From Copromyces sp. CBS 386.78 (Eukaryota; Ascomycota; Sordariomycetes; Sordariales; Sordariaceae): a stretch of 64,000 nt of DNA. The notes beneath the pieces were generated by a model. The model was not told where the DNA came from, did no database searches, and saw only the letters and a program-made list of their open reading frames with translations. Every line of letters starts with the position of its first letter. Positions within the stretch are counted from its first letter, which is position 1. The translations under genes were made by a program, and so were the position numbers. The stretch spans positions 1 through 64,000 of the forward strand of contig MU839183.1 in the NCBI GenBank assembly GCA_030685235.1, written 5' to 3'. This document shows positions 22,839-35,792 of the stretch, piece after piece.

Positions 22839-23565
22839 TCGTATCTGGTACCCGTATTGGATCTCGGCTGTAGGTTTGGAAGACTAGAACCGGACAGGAC
22901 ACCCAAGATGAGGACTTGTACATTCGAGTTGAAGGGGAATCATGGCGTCTTATATGGTTTGGCATTGGGCTTTTCTCAGCCCTTTTTTTGCAGACGGACA
23001 GGGAACCCCATGCAGGTATGCATATGGGGGTAATGCCATGGCGAACGCGTAGAGGTGTAACGCCAAAGAAAAACTGTCTGGAGAAAGGAAAATGTTTCAA
23101 GAGAAAACATGGGTTGGAAGCGAGGGGAATCTCATCTCAGCAGGGGCTGGACCGCACTAACGAATATGTCAGCATCCTCGTGCTTTGTCGGATGGGACAA
23201 GGGTCGTGGCAACGGGTGGCCCAACTCGGACCTCCAATGTCGACCGTGTCTCGGGAATGAGGATGGCCGGTGGTTAAGGTGAAGAAACGGGTACCAAACA
23301 CACGGGCAGTGATATGTCGACTAGCCGGCAGGGTTGGGATTAGTATTAGTCTAGTCTAGTATTTGGGTCGTACTAATACTAGAGGTCTAGTATTAGTACT
23401 AGACCAGTACTAATACTAATTAGTACTCTAGTATTTAGTACGTACTAAAGTATTTTAGTATTTATCGATTATTAGTTTTAATATGTACAATATACTACTT
23501 AATAAGCTGATTTTCATACTACAAACGGTTTTTAAAAATATTGTATAATAAAAAAGTTATTAACG

Positions 23566-23735
23566 ATACTAAAATACTAATTAGTACTAATTAGTATACT
23601 AAAATACTGATTAGTATACTAAAAGTACTAATTAGTATACTAAAATACTAATTAGTATACTAAAATACTAATTAGTATACTAAAATACTAATTAGTATAC
23701 TAAAATACTAATTAGTATACTAAAATACTAGTCTA
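23566..23735. repeat. Left subterminal 20-bp repeat array
   Basis: About eight copies of a 20-bp unit, ACTAATTAGTATACTAAAAT, itself partly palindromic. A second, roughly 19-bp unit (CTAGTCTAGTACTAGAAATA) is repeated at about 23,725-23,815. In hAT elements subterminal repeats are where the transposase binds, which is a plausible role here. Confidence 0.85.
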
Positions 23736-24045
23736 GTACTAGAAATACTAGTTTAGTACTAGAAATACTTGTTTAGTACTAGAAATACTAGTCTAGTAAT
23801 ATAAATACTAGTCTAGTATTAGATTTATTAATTCAATAATTATAATTATTTAAAATGAAAAGTATAATAAAATGTACGGTTTTAATAAATATATAAATAT
23901 GATAATAATTATATTATTTTAAATTAATTATTAAAAATCTTTCTTAATATAACTTTTATATAATAAATTCAACTATATAATTTAAAACTAAATAAAAGCA
24001 ACGATCATAATTATTATCAAGAATATTAAAAGGAAATCTATCTAT

Positions 24046-24224
24046 TTATACCCCTTCAAAGCACGCCTTATAAAATTCGCCCTTATTCTTCAAAATCTTC
24101 TGTTGGCGCCAGTGAAATTCCAAGGCATTCTTATTCAAATACCGTTTATTACAGCGGAAATTATCACAAACCCAAAAGGTTGTACTACCCTATATATAAA
24201 ATTAGTAAATAAATTATAAAATAG

Positions 24225-24269
<45 letters not shown>

Positions 24270-24430
24270 TACTATAACCTTTCTATTCCTCCAAGCTCGT
24301 ACTTTCTTATTATAAGAAGAAGGGCTTTCTAAGTAAGATAGTAGTATAAGTAGTATAAGTAGTATAAATAAATATATATATATATATAATTACTTACTCT
24401 TATAATTGTATTTATCCTTAGCCTCCTAAT
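24046..24430 (-). CDS. Small spliced zinc-finger-like ORF inside the hAT-like element
   Basis: Exons on the minus strand: about 24430-24398, 24328-24273 and 24189-24046. The introns 24397-24329 and 24272-24190 both have GTAAGT donors and TTAG or TATAG acceptors, and the second has an ACTAAT branch site. Phases agree across both joints. The product ends ...KKVRAWRNRKVIG|STTFWVCDNFRCNKRY, then ALEFHWRQQKIL and YKACFEGV. The CX4C and following His suggest a BED- or C2H2-like finger, as at the N-terminus of hAT transposases, with the catalytic part lost. A TAG in exon 1 near 24,425 may be a RIP product of CAG or another acceptor; no start was found. Confidence 0.5.
24230..24263. repeat. (AT)n microsatellite inside an intron
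   Basis: An uninterrupted TA run within the second intron of the hAT-borne ORF. Confidence 0.9.
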
Positions 24431-24547
24431 TAGTATTCAAATCTTCGCCTACTTCGATTATATTATTATTCTTATTATAAAACCTTTTATTTTTATATAA
24501 TATTAATCTAATACCCTTAATACTAACCTAATCTTTTTAGTATTTTT

Positions 24548-24748
24548 AATACTATATAAATACTAAAAGTACTAATTAGTATACTAAAAGTACTAATTAG
24601 TATACTAAAATACTAATTAGTATACTAAAAGTACTAATTGGTATACTAAAAGTACTAATTAGTATACTAAAATACTAATTAGTATACTAAAATACTAATT
24701 AGTATACTAAAAGTACTAATTAGTATACTAAAAGTACTAATTAGTACA
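24548..24748. repeat. Right subterminal 20-21-bp repeat array
   Basis: About nine copies of ACTAATTAGTATACTAAAA with or without an extra G, matching the left array. The array is shared by both ends of the element. Confidence 0.85.
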
Positions 24749-25170
24749 ACTCTAGTATTTTTTGGTAATTGAAAATTAAGGATATATATATATTTTAGAT
24801 ATATTTAGGTCTGTTTAATTCTTCTTTTTATAGTATCTCAACCAGAATACTAGAATTATTTTTCTAGAATTAATTATTTTATTATTTATTTTAGGAAATT
24901 TTGAATATTTATAATTAAATCAAGAAAAATATTATATATATAAAACGACTATTTTTATACGTATTTATCATTATCTAAATTATCTACCGTTTAAAAAGGT
25001 AAAAAAAAAAACATTTTTTGAAATTAGTATTTTAGTATACTAGTCTAGTATTTTAGTCTAGTCTAGTATTAGTCTAGTCTAGTACTGAGGCCGTACTAAT
25101 ACTAATACTAAATACTAATACTAGAGTTGTACTAATTAGTACCGTACTAATTCCCAACCCTGCTAGCCGG

Positions 25171-28100
25171 CTTTGCAAATCCGTGTTAGGCTGCAAGCAG
25201 GCATACTTCTGTGATAGGCGGCAAATACTCCCAGCCCTAGCAGCCCTTTGTCCCTTGCTCAACCACCCGAGCTTCATGTGAGCAACCCATGCAAGGGCAC
25301 CTCATTGGATTAGACCTTTGGAGGTCAAAGTTCTGAGAGATGTGCTCCATCGTCAGTCCAGCTTGCCTCGTCCTGGCTCATTTCGTGGACCATGTGGAGT
25401 TCAGCCCTAACGAGTCCAGGTAACATCGGAAGCTACTCTATGCCGAGGCCATCCAAGGTTTGGCTATGTGAAGGGAGACAAGGTCTAGGAAAACGGTGAG
25501 ATGACTTCGTGGTACGCCTGACTTGAAAACTAGGTGGCCCTTACGAGTTCCAGCCAGATGGCGATTGTACAGATGTGTTTGATGACGCCGGTCGCATGGT
25601 TCACAGGAGGTGATTAGAAGAATGCGGGGGTTTCAGTAGGTCGCCAAGGTGAGGTTTTGATGGCACCGTGACAGTGTGCTGGCCGCTCTGGTGATTGGTA
25701 ACGGTGACAGTTTGGTGGTGATGGAACCCACCGAATACAGTTCAGCTGCAGTGACAGTACAGCACCTGAACATGACTGTGTCCAGTGCACATGGCCCCTG
25801 TCCTGGTAGCCCTATGGGCCGCCACAGACGTCTGGCTGCAGTATCACGTCCCAAACGCCGAGTGTTCCCGGGTTATTGGTGTGTTCTTGCCTTGAGAGGT
25901 GTTTGTCTCGTCGTGAGTCGTGAGACCTCATCATCGACTGATGGGTACATGGGCCGATTCGCCTTGCCGGCTCCGAAGCGGTTAGGTCACTGGGTCGGCG
26001 GCGGCTTGGTAGAGACAAGGCCCTAAACGCCAACCGATATTAGCATACAGTGGCCGGAGTAAGACGGGATTGGTCATGCAGCCCTGTGGTACCTTGTTGG
26101 TCTCTGCGGTACGGGAAACGGCTCGGAAGTTCTGGGAGCGGTGGTTGGGCCCTGAAGGGTTCAGTGCGCCATGGCCGCTGTCATGCAAGCCATCCCACCG
26201 TCGTAGTATTGGAACTCTCTTCACACTTGTCGGGCGACGTAACACAAGGAGGGATTGGGTCATGGTTCGTACAGAAGGCCAAGTATCATGTCGAACGGGC
26301 GCGTGGCGGCTGATGGGAGCGCGTCGTATTCATTGACGACCGTTCACTTGAATTCAGCGTGGCCGCGTCTAGCAGGGCTCGCAAGAGGGAACTTATTAAT
26401 TGCAACAAGGGATTGGAGGTTGAAAGGTCCAATGGAAAGGGGGAAGCGGACGACATGTTTGATGGTTCGAGAATCTTGAATTGGTGTTGAGTAATTGAGA
26501 TGGTGGAAAGATGGGATGGAAAGGAAGCGACTGGACAGGCAGAAGTGGGAAGAGTCCGATCGTGGTGGGGTTCCGAGTGAAAACGAAAAGAGGGGCTCTT
26601 GCTCCTGCCCGAGTTGAAAGAACGATTGCAATTGGCCAGAAGCAGGCAGGACCGGAGACAACTTCTCTGCTAACATGTGGGTAACAAAGAGGACATGTCC
26701 CGCATGAACCATGGCAGACATGGCCGACACCTATCTTGACCGAAAGAACCACTCAGTTTCAGCTGCTTCAACGAGGCTCATGGAGAGCAATCATCAATGG
26801 GAGACCAAGCAATGCGAATCTTCAGCCCCAACTGCTGTTTTCAGGTACCGTTTCTCGTACGCCCTCGCGTGTTAGTGGTGTAGATCTCCTTGCAGGCCGG
26901 AGGTACCCGTGGGAGGCCGTTGACTTGGCAGCTGAGCAACATATCACAGCCGCAAAATCCGGGAACCAAAGTTGCCACAGGAATGGACCATGTTTTACTA
27001 TCGAAATAAGCGGTCTAGCATTATCTTGAATAAAGAGAACGAGCAGGAGATGGGACGGAAGTAATGTTTGCTGTGTTGTTTTGTCGTTAGCTTAATAGTT
27101 TGTTAGTGCTGGGCTGTTTAGCGGATCAAAGCAAGGTGCCCCACAATGCGCCATTCCACCTGCAGCCCTCCCAGGCGCTCCTTCCATCTCATCACTCGGT
27201 CTCAGATTTTTCCACGTCTTCCTGTAGATCATTCCCCAACTCCTTCTTATTCCGTTGTACCAAATCGACAACTTCCTCACCGCAAACACCATGTTGATAT
27301 TGTGACATTTGGGCTCCTTCTCGGACTGGACTGTCAAGACACGGCTGTCTCGTTTCCGAATCTTCATTCTCTCCTCAACCCAATTCTTACCTCCACTTAC
27401 CCCGCCATGACACATCCATCGATATCACGCCCGTTGCTGCTGCTTAGTCACAGTTGACCACACCGAGAACCCCTTTCTTCCTTTTCGTGGTTCCGACGGT
27501 CCGAGATTTTGGAAACAGCTTGACACCCTCTTCTACCATCTTTCAGCCCTATGAGACACCCCTTGCCAACACCTACCATTCTTCGCCCCTTGTCTAATAT
27601 CATATCTTGATGCGATTGTGCGTTGGCTATTCGTCAGGGAACCATGGCTTTCCTTTCAGCCAATCCACTGAACCAGAGTCAAACGCTCAGCCTCCACCAA
27701 GGTCGCTGTACGATACGTCAGGTCCCTGGGGCTAAAAATGGATGCTGTATCAGATCAGTTCTGACATCTGTTAGGGACACCGCTTTCAGTTCTTTACCTC
27801 GCCTCCTAGCTACATCCCGCTGGACCGGAGCGGCGCTTGACCATGATGATACAGAGGCGTCCCGGCTGTCGTTGGATCGTGCTGTTAACGGCTGTATGAT
27901 GGGCTAAATGGACCCACTGGCAATTGACGATTCAGTCCTTCCCGATTGGGCGCTGCCCGTTCGATTGGCGGGTTCCCATTCGTCGCGTCCAAAGGAGAGC
28001 ATTGCCAGGGGTAACAGCGCTGCGAGACGGTGTACCCAGCGAGAATCACCACATGGAACTTTTCTCCCAAACAACAACCGCAACCTGTGGAAATTTTACA

Positions 28101-28218
28101 TGGCTGGGAAAGCTTTGATATGACTTCATCGACAAGACAAGTCATGACTGGATGGGATACGATAAGGGGTGAGATTCCCACGGAAAGCCAAGTCGGTACG
28201 TACCTTGACCGACAACTT
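25171..28218. other. Unique DNA without a convincing gene
   Basis: Normal composition. Open frames overlap on both strands and lack motifs. The stretch 27,120-27,640 is CT-rich and resembles a plus-strand leader. Downstream, an ATG frame at 27908-28123 begins MDPLAIDDSVLPDWALPV, which looks protein-like but ends before the copia insertion at 28224. A gene truncated or displaced by that insertion is possible but not shown. Confidence 0.4.
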
Positions 28219-28223
28219 GATGC

Positions 28224-28405
28224 TGTCAGATGTGACTGTGCAGAATTGATTGATTGAAGAGTGTGTGTGTAACTGACTCTCCCAGAAGGTCTGGGGGGTG
28301 CTGGAGTATCCTAGAGGGACCTAGAAACTAGTAATCTAGGGGGCTGGGCGGCTAACCCAAATTGAATATAGCTAGAAACCTAGATATCTACCCTCTAATT
28401 TAATA
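28224..28405 (-). repeat. Copia LTR, left copy (3' LTR in element sense)
   Basis: 182 bp. Its outer two-thirds match the unmutated state of the right copy; its inner third carries C-to-T changes. Confidence 0.95.
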
Positions 28406-28689
28406 TACCCCCTCACTTGTAGACCGTCTTAAAATAAACCAAAAGTGAAGCTATTTATAGTTTTCTCTTTTCTAATACGTTAATCTCCCTAATTAAACTA
28501 TAAGTATCTTTTAAAACGTCGTCGGGAACTTCCCTCCTAATCTTTATTTCTTTTCGAATTAGTGCGTTTACTATCCCTATTAAATCCCGGAACTTTTCGT
28601 AATTTAATTATCTTAATACCTTTATTAAGCTGTTTACTAGTATTTTCTTTATTTTCAGATATTCGACCGCAATCCTTCCTTTTATAATC

Positions 28690-28900
28690 TTCTACCGTAA
28701 TTAATAATAATAAATATCGATATACTTTAATTTAGTTATTAGTTATAATACTTTAACGGTTAGAATACGGATCGTTTAAGTATTATTATAACCGATTATA
28801 GGTATTTCCTAATCGAAGGGAATTTCAATTTCTTTATATAGACGTATAATAATAATAACTTCCTTTATAGCGTTAAAGATCTATAGCAATTCTACTTTAA
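28690..28900 (-). pseudogene. Copia RNase H C-terminal region
   Basis: On the minus strand an IKEVIIIIRLYKEIEIP block is followed by YNNT, then KLKYIDIYYY. Copia RNase H has EAEYxALxxAxKEAxWLRxLLxEL, then DNxxAIxL and RTKHIDIRYHFxR at the same spacing. Stops separate the blocks. This identifies the element as copia rather than gypsy. Confidence 0.65.
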
Positions 28901-31900
28901 AAATTAAAATTAATACCGTTTTCTACTTAGTAGTACCCTAATAGACGAAACTACTAAATAACTTAATTATAAAGCTATATAAGCTTTTCTAATCTAATAT
29001 ATTATCGGCGTATAAAATATTTAAAACTATTTCAAATTTTAATAATAATCCAAAGTAAAAAGAGAAATTTAAATAGAATTAAAAGTAATATAGTACTTTA
29101 TTAGTAGTTTTATAATATTAAAAATTAGGATTATAATTATAGCGAATTAAACGGCTAGTTATAAAGGCAATATTTATTCTAGTAATTACTATAATATATA
29201 TTATCGATCCGATAACGATTTAATAATCCCGTATCTTATTAAAAGTAATTATATTATTATAAAATAAAAATTCTTTATTATTCATAGGAATAAAGGCGAA
29301 GGTATAAAGATTTTTAATAAATTTAATAATTTTATAAATATATTCCTATTAAAATAATTAAATTAATCCTACCTTTCGATTTCAAATAATTTTAATACCT
29401 AAAAACTATTAAAAATTATTACCCCCTATAAATTTATACTTTTCCTCCAAATTCTTTATTACTTAGCTAACTTTATTACGTAATTTCTAATCGAAGATAA
29501 ATATAATATTATTAATATAATAGAAGATTAAAATCCTAGCGCGTTTAAAAATATACGGATCTTCGAATAATAATTGGAAACTTATATTTTTAAAAATATT
29601 ATTAAATTTTCGTTATTAGAGTAAAGGAATACGTCGCAAATTATAGAGGGCTTTAAATAGTTTAAGTACTATATAATATTTTTAATATTTAAAGGGTATA
29701 TATATATAAATTTCCTTATCGAAATAAGCGTTAACAAAAGTATTTATAATGTTATATTAAATAAGCTCGAAATTAAATTTAGCGGTATAAACGATAATAA
29801 ATTAAAAAAAACAATTAATTAATATAGAAGCGTACGTTTCTTTCCTATAATAATATTATTAATCCCTTTTAATTATAAAGCGAACTTTCATTTTTTAAAG
29901 ATAGTTATACTTATTAAACTTATATACGTATATTTATATATAATTAAGAATTTAAATACTTTTAGTACGAAGGATATCCTTATCGACCTCTACTTACGAC
30001 TTTATTTCCTTATAATTATTAAAGTATATTTCTTCTACTTATTTAAAGAGATCTTTTAATTTGTAATATTTAAAATCGTAGTAAATCTTTAGGACCGAAG
30101 GTAGATTTTAACGTTTAATAGAATTTAGCCGGCCACCTTTAGTAATTAGACAATTAATTTCTACCTTCGTAATAACCTTACCCTATTTTTAGCCTATTAA
30201 TTAAACGAATCTCCTAACGTTAAAAATAATTTCCTATAATTCGAAAGATAGGAAAGAGATAGGCTCTAATAAATTAATAATAAAATTAATAGAAAGAGCG
30301 GCTAATAGTATATTTAAAGGGGTAAGATATTTAAATATAAAATCGAAGGACATTTTATTTTAAACGTTAAATTCAATTAGTTTAGGGTTAATAATATTAT
30401 TACTATCTATTTATAATTCGTTATTAAAAAGCGACGGTAGTAATTAAGTAAAGCCGTTATCTTCTATATTTTAAATTATATTAAAGGGTTCGAAATATTA
30501 TATAAATAATTAAAATAGGTGGTCGACCTTATTAAATAAATTAAAAATTTTATTGCTAATTAGCCTTAACCCTTCCTTAATTTCGTTAAAATTCCCTAAA
30601 TAAATTGAACATTCGTTAAATAATATATTATAGGTATAAACAATATAATTTGCCTACGGGTTCTAAATTTAATATATAAATGAAGTAGCGTAGCCGATAA
30701 AATAGCCGATCTATATTTATAATTAGAATTCCTTTCGTTACTATTCCTTTTTTTAAATAACTCCTATTATCGTATAGACTTTATAACTATATATACGTAA
30801 ATAGTTAAAATTAGGCTTCCGGGGATTAATTTATACCCCTTTATAATAGGCTACGAAAGTATAAAATTATTTGTAAAAAGACTTCTAATTATAAAAATAT
30901 TTAAATAATCGGTTAATAAAGTAGATTACTACTAAAACAATTTAAAATTAGAGGTTATAAAGGAAATAGGAGCTATTTACTATAGTATACGCCTTTTCTT
31001 TAATTATACCCCCTAAATACTTAATACCGCCGTTTTAAACTTGAATATTAAATATTAAAAGCTCGAGAATAATAAGGCGAATAATTAATTTATCCCTAAC
31101 GTATTAACTATTAAATTTATTATCGTACTCAATATATTTAACCTTAACGTTATACTAATAATTAATCGTATTAATAATTAAAAATAGTCCTTCTATAATA
31201 GTTTCTACTATATATATTACTATATAAATATCCTAGATAAATTTAATTTATTAACAAATAACGAATATTACGTATTTAAGACCTCCTTTCCCTTATTCGT
31301 ATTCGAAAAAGTTAACGGCGAAATATTCTCCTAATTTAAAGCTTCGGTCGTGTAATTTTCGTATAACCTATTATTTAATTTTAAATATATTATACGTATT
31401 ATATTAATAAATCGTTAATCCTTTAAATCTAATACTTTTAACGTTATAAAAGTATTTAAAGATTTATAAACTATAGTAACCGAATTATTCGTACTAGAAT
31501 TAAACAGGCATTTTATATACGCGACGGCTAATATAAGAATTAAAATAATTTCGTCGAACGAAGAAAGTAGTACGGTTAAAGGAGAGAGGAAGGTATTTGA
31601 AAACCGTTTAATAATAGATTTCTTAAAGGAAATAGAAAATTGAGCCGTCTAACCGACGAAGGTAATTACTAAGTAATTTATAATCCTACTAAAAACCCTA
31701 CTTTCGAAGTAAGCGTAAAAATATAAAATTTATAGTAAAATTAGGGTAAAAGGCGACTTCTTTCAATTATAGCTGTAGAATTCCCCTCTTTCCCTATATT
31801 TTTACGTTAATAGTCCTAAAACTTTTAATAAATATTTAAGAATCTTTAACCTAAATATAATTTTCTAAAGATATTATTTAAAACGAAGAAAAGTGATTAA

Positions 31901-32964
31901 TTTCGTTAAAAATATAAAAGGAAGCCCTAGAATCGAGGATTACTAAATTCTTAAAGGGGTAAATATCCCCTCCGTCATTCGTATTAAAAATACCTTATTT
32001 AACGAAAAACGTTAAATTGTAAATATTAATTTCTTATTACTTTTAAACCTTTAAAGTAACGGTTTACGTAAAAGTAATAAAGTAGTCCTATATTTAATTC
32101 TTAACCTTCTTTACCTTTTTATAAATTTCGGGAAATTTCTTGAAATTCTCGTTAACAAATTTCTAAATAGAACTATTAAATTTCTAAATAAAATTATCTT
32201 TTATTTTAAGTATTAAATATTAGTAGTATATTATTAAGTAAAGGTTTCGTTCGTATACTTTATATAATAGCGTAAATCCCCCTCTTTTTTTCGGCCGTAA
32301 AAAATTATTTATATTTTTATCCGCGCTATATTTCTTCTTTACGTATACTTTCCGTGTTTTTTTATAATTACAATTAAAAGCGTCTTCCCTTTTAAATATA
32401 AATTCTTTCGAATTAAATTAATTAGTACCCTAAGCGCTACGAACTATAGCTTTTTTACCGGTTAATAATATAGTATATTCTAATATACTAATCCTTTTAA
32501 AATTAATAAATATATTTTTATAATTTAAGTACGAATTTTCTAAATTGTGTTTAAACTTTTAGGTATTATTTATTTAAATAGGTTTATATTCGCGGGTTAT
32601 ATTAATAAAATCGGTAAATTATAAGGTAAGGGAGGTAATTTCGTTAATACTTATCCTTTTACCGTTAATAATAAAGATTTCCCAATTTAAAACCTACTTT
32701 TCAAAATCTTTAAATAATTTCCTAATGGTTTCTTTAATAAAAATTTAGTATTTTCGCCGGGTAGAAGCGATTTAATCGATAGGGTAATAATCAATTTAAT
32801 ATTTAATCTATTTTAATTATTTATAAATAGATTTATTTTATTCGAAAGTAGTATCGGCGAAGTGGTTGGCAATATAAATATTTATTTAATTATAGACTTT
32901 CGTATTAATATTGTCGAAGTCCTTCTAATATTTATAGCGGGTATTATATATATTATTAATCTAA

Positions 32965-33300
32965 TTATAAATAGCCTTTCTTCCTACAGTAAAGTCCGTA
33001 GTAGGGTTAATTATTATATTTTCCCTAATATTTTATTCGGTATAATATTCATCTTCTTCTTTAAGATTTTCTTCGTTGTTAGAATTTTCCTTAAATTTTT
33101 ACTGGAATTAAGCGGCGGCGGTAGCGGCGGTCTTAATACCATTTTCGTTAATTTAGGTCTGAATTTAGGTCTAAGTTTAGGCTATAATAATATTTATTAT
33201 AATTATTATAGTAATTACTACGACCTTTTTAACCCGGATTCCTCTATTAAATTTAATAAATTCTTTTTTAGCCGTTAATATACGATCTTTTACGGGCTTC
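32965..33300 (-). pseudogene. Copia gag with zinc-knuckle remnant
   Basis: The minus strand near 32,971-32,991 reads YCRKKGYL, resembling the CxxCGKxGHxxxxC knuckle with Cys and His changed to Tyr, as RIP would do. Upstream (higher coordinates) the frame is short and broken. The open plus-strand frame 32862-33278 is a shadow. Confidence 0.5.
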
Positions 33301-33578
33301 GTAAAGAAGAAATCTTCCGGCTTAGGAGGTAAGACCTTCTAAATTATAGGCCCTTCCTTAAACAACCAATTACCGAAGTTTTAGTTGCTTCCAGCTAGTC
33401 GTTTAAAGGCTTTGTATTAACTGGGCCAATCGCTTTAAATCCTAAGGACGACCGTAATAACTTTATTAATAGATTCCTTTAATAAAGATATAGCTAACGT
33501 TATTCGTATCGTAGGAATATTGCTTATTATCGATTGTCGTAGCGCTTCTATCGTAAATACGTAAATCAGATTATTAAT

Positions 33579-33760
33579 TATCAAATGTAACTATATAAAA
33601 TTAATTAATTGAAGAGTATATATATAACTGACTCTCCCAGAAGGTCTGGGGGGTGCTAGAGTATCCCAGAGGGACCCAGAAACCAGTAATCTAGGGGGCT
33701 GGGCGGTTAACCCAGATTGAGTATAGCCAGAAACCCAGATATCCACCCTCTAATCTGACA
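33579..33760 (-). repeat. Copia LTR, right copy (5' LTR in element sense)
   Basis: 182 bp. The inner 45 bases carry G-to-A changes; the rest is clean and ends ATCTGACA before GATGC. Confidence 0.95.
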
Positions 33761-33765
33761 GATGC

Positions 33766-35792
33766 CACCTCAAGTCCCGTGTACAGCTGAATTCAGCTGG
33801 GGGCAACATGAGGCTCAAGTTTGCCTCCCCCAATATACACGACGCATTGAGGCTGCCGAGCCAGTGATTGCGTATACCATATTGTTTCCCAACACGACAC
33901 GGGCGTCAGAAAAACCAGGCAGCAGGGAAATGCAATTGTCGGCGCAAGTCTACCAATACGAGATATCCCGTCCTGGCCTCCCTGCACCATGAGCTATCCA
34001 GATCTACACATCCTTCAAGGCCATGCGCATCTGTCCTCTGTCTGGTCAAAAACCGAATATACAGGCGAGCTTCGCACATCTTCGTCTGCTGGCCAATGAT
34101 CCAGTGGATCAGTCGCCAACTTCTTCCACCCTTCTAACCCAACGCACTTGTGAAAAGTGAAAAGGGGGCCCCGACCTCCGTCCCGCTCATACGACCACCT
34201 ACAGCCCACTTAACCACATCCAACTTACAACGAAAGTGCTCGTCTCGGTACCCTACTGCCGCCACTCGTGACCTGTCTCACTCCCGCGTAACACAAGGGA
34301 CTACCCAGCTGTTCAAGTACGGCACAATAGTCGGTACGCCGGCGGTTATGTGACCATGCGGCGCCTGGTCTCCGATTGCGGCCGCCTAACACCGGGGCAG
34401 CAATGGTCATGCTACCATTTGAACCGCACAATTTGTGTCACAGTCGAAGCGCTTATACAGCGGACGGATGAGTATAAGACTCAAGTACGTTTCTGACGCT
34501 CCGATTTCGCTTGATTTCCAAGCAATACTAACTATCGTGCTACATACGGACACGACCTCCCATGCGTTGTCGTTTCACTGTCACAGGTGACTAAACCATG
34601 GAAGATAAGCATGGTAATAGGCAAAGGCGTGATCATGTGTGTGATTAGTGATCTCGATGAGTGATTGATCACTGGATTAGAGAAGCGATGGGGGAGACCG
34701 AGGTGATAGGTTGATATCCGCTCCTTGCTGTCATGGTGGGCAGTGAGCGCTTCTTCCAGCTAGCCTCCAACATAACCTTGAGCACGGGAGACGGCCCGAA
34801 TAGATCTCAAGTGAGATCTTGGGTCAAGTGTTAACTTGATCGGTTGAGATTCTTCGAGAAATGTTTCCTGATTTGGTCATCATTGCGGTGGTGATGTGTC
34901 CAAGTTATAGATTGGAGGACATAGGGCATATTTCCAGCTGACTGGGCGTGTGATGTACCTGGTTTGGAAGTCTATATCGGAGTTGAGGTACCAGCATCTA
35001 ACTAACTAACACCAAATACATCACAGGCAAATGGTTGACACACAGTGGTTACTCGCAAACGTCATCGACAATACAACGTGCCGCAGACTAGATTGCTTCA
35101 TTCACCAAGTGCCGACAGGGAACTAGAGACCAGTAGCCGAGACCGACTAGAGCAGGCATCTGATAGTTCAGTGGAATTCCCGTGAGGCAGCAGAGCCCAA
35201 GCAAAGGCCTCAAGAGTCGAGGTGACGTGATAATTCAAGATCTAAAACCCGTACCTTACAAGTTTAAGGTACCCTTCACACCTTCAACATCATCCCATCT
35301 CAAAGTCTAATCGTCACTCCATATCTAGAGCTGCTTCGCAGCGGTGAGATTAGTCACTCCTCGCTTTAACAGCCTACAATGCGTCACTACACTGTTTCTG
35401 TTGAATATTGATCGCATGCATCAACAATACCTATCTCCGCATTGTACGAGGTATCAATCCAAACACGTATCCCCCACTCTTGTACATACCAAGTATAAAA
35501 GGAAGTCTTCCGCCCGCCCTTTCCCACCTTTCTCCTTTTCCTTCTTCAATCAATACGACAGCAATTTACATCCATCTTAACCTCGTCTACCCTTGTGTTA
35601 ATCACACATCCAGTAAGGTAGGTAGACTTCTGACAATTTCACCCTCGTTACCAAAGTCGGGCAGACACCAGCCATCATTGATTGCCCCTTACCTAGCTTC
35701 TATAAAAAACCCCAAGAAAACATCCCCACTCGTGGTTTTTCCTGCTCACACTCACTATCCTTTTGTTTCCAACCGAATATAAATCAGCAAAA
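33766..35792. other. Intergenic stretch, mostly without genes
   Basis: Short overlapping frames at 33,760-34,430 show no motif. From about 35,490 the DNA looks like a promoter and leader: a TATAAAA at 35494-35500, CT-rich tracts near 35,520-35,545, and a second TATAAAA close to the next gene. Confidence 0.5.
35701..35707 (+). promoter_or_regulatory. TATA box candidate
   Basis: TATAAAA lies 92 bases before the ATG at 35793. An equally good TATAAAA at 35494-35500 is followed by a CT-rich tract, so the transcript could start at either. Confidence 0.4.

Larger units (their letters stand above)
23329..25162. mobile_element. hAT-like element with 8-bp target duplication
   Basis: The ends read CAGGGTTGGGATTAGTA on the left and, inverted, CAGGGTTGGGAATTAGTA on the right. 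The octamer CTAGCCGG flanks it at 23321-23328 and 25163-25170. An 8-bp duplication and CAGGG ends are hAT hallmarks. At 1,834 bp it is too short for a full transposase. It carries long subterminal arrays of a 20-bp repeat on both sides and a small spliced minus-strand ORF in the middle. The intact duplication and near-identical ends suggest a fairly recent insertion. Confidence 0.9.
28224..33760 (-). mobile_element. Ty1/copia retrotransposon, RIP-degraded
   Basis: 182-bp LTRs at both ends begin TGTCAGAT and end ATCTGACA (in the unmutated copies). The 5-bp duplication GATGC lies at 28219-28223 and 33761-33765. Minus orientation is shown by a purine tract on that strand next to the left LTR (GAGGGGGTA) and by the order of motifs: a gag-type zinc knuckle near 32,980 and an RNase H end near 28,715. 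The interior has almost no CpA or TpG on either strand, so both strands are saturated with RIP and no long frame remains. Confidence 0.92.

Noticed and set aside
25676..26336. Several overlapping frames of 85-116 codons on both strands
   Set aside because: They have no consistent codon bias or motif, and all six frames are unusually open in this stretch, so chance is the best explanation.
32862..33278. 138-codon plus-strand frame in the copia element
   Set aside because: It is antisense to the gag region of a minus-strand element; the hydrophobic product comes from AT-rich composition.
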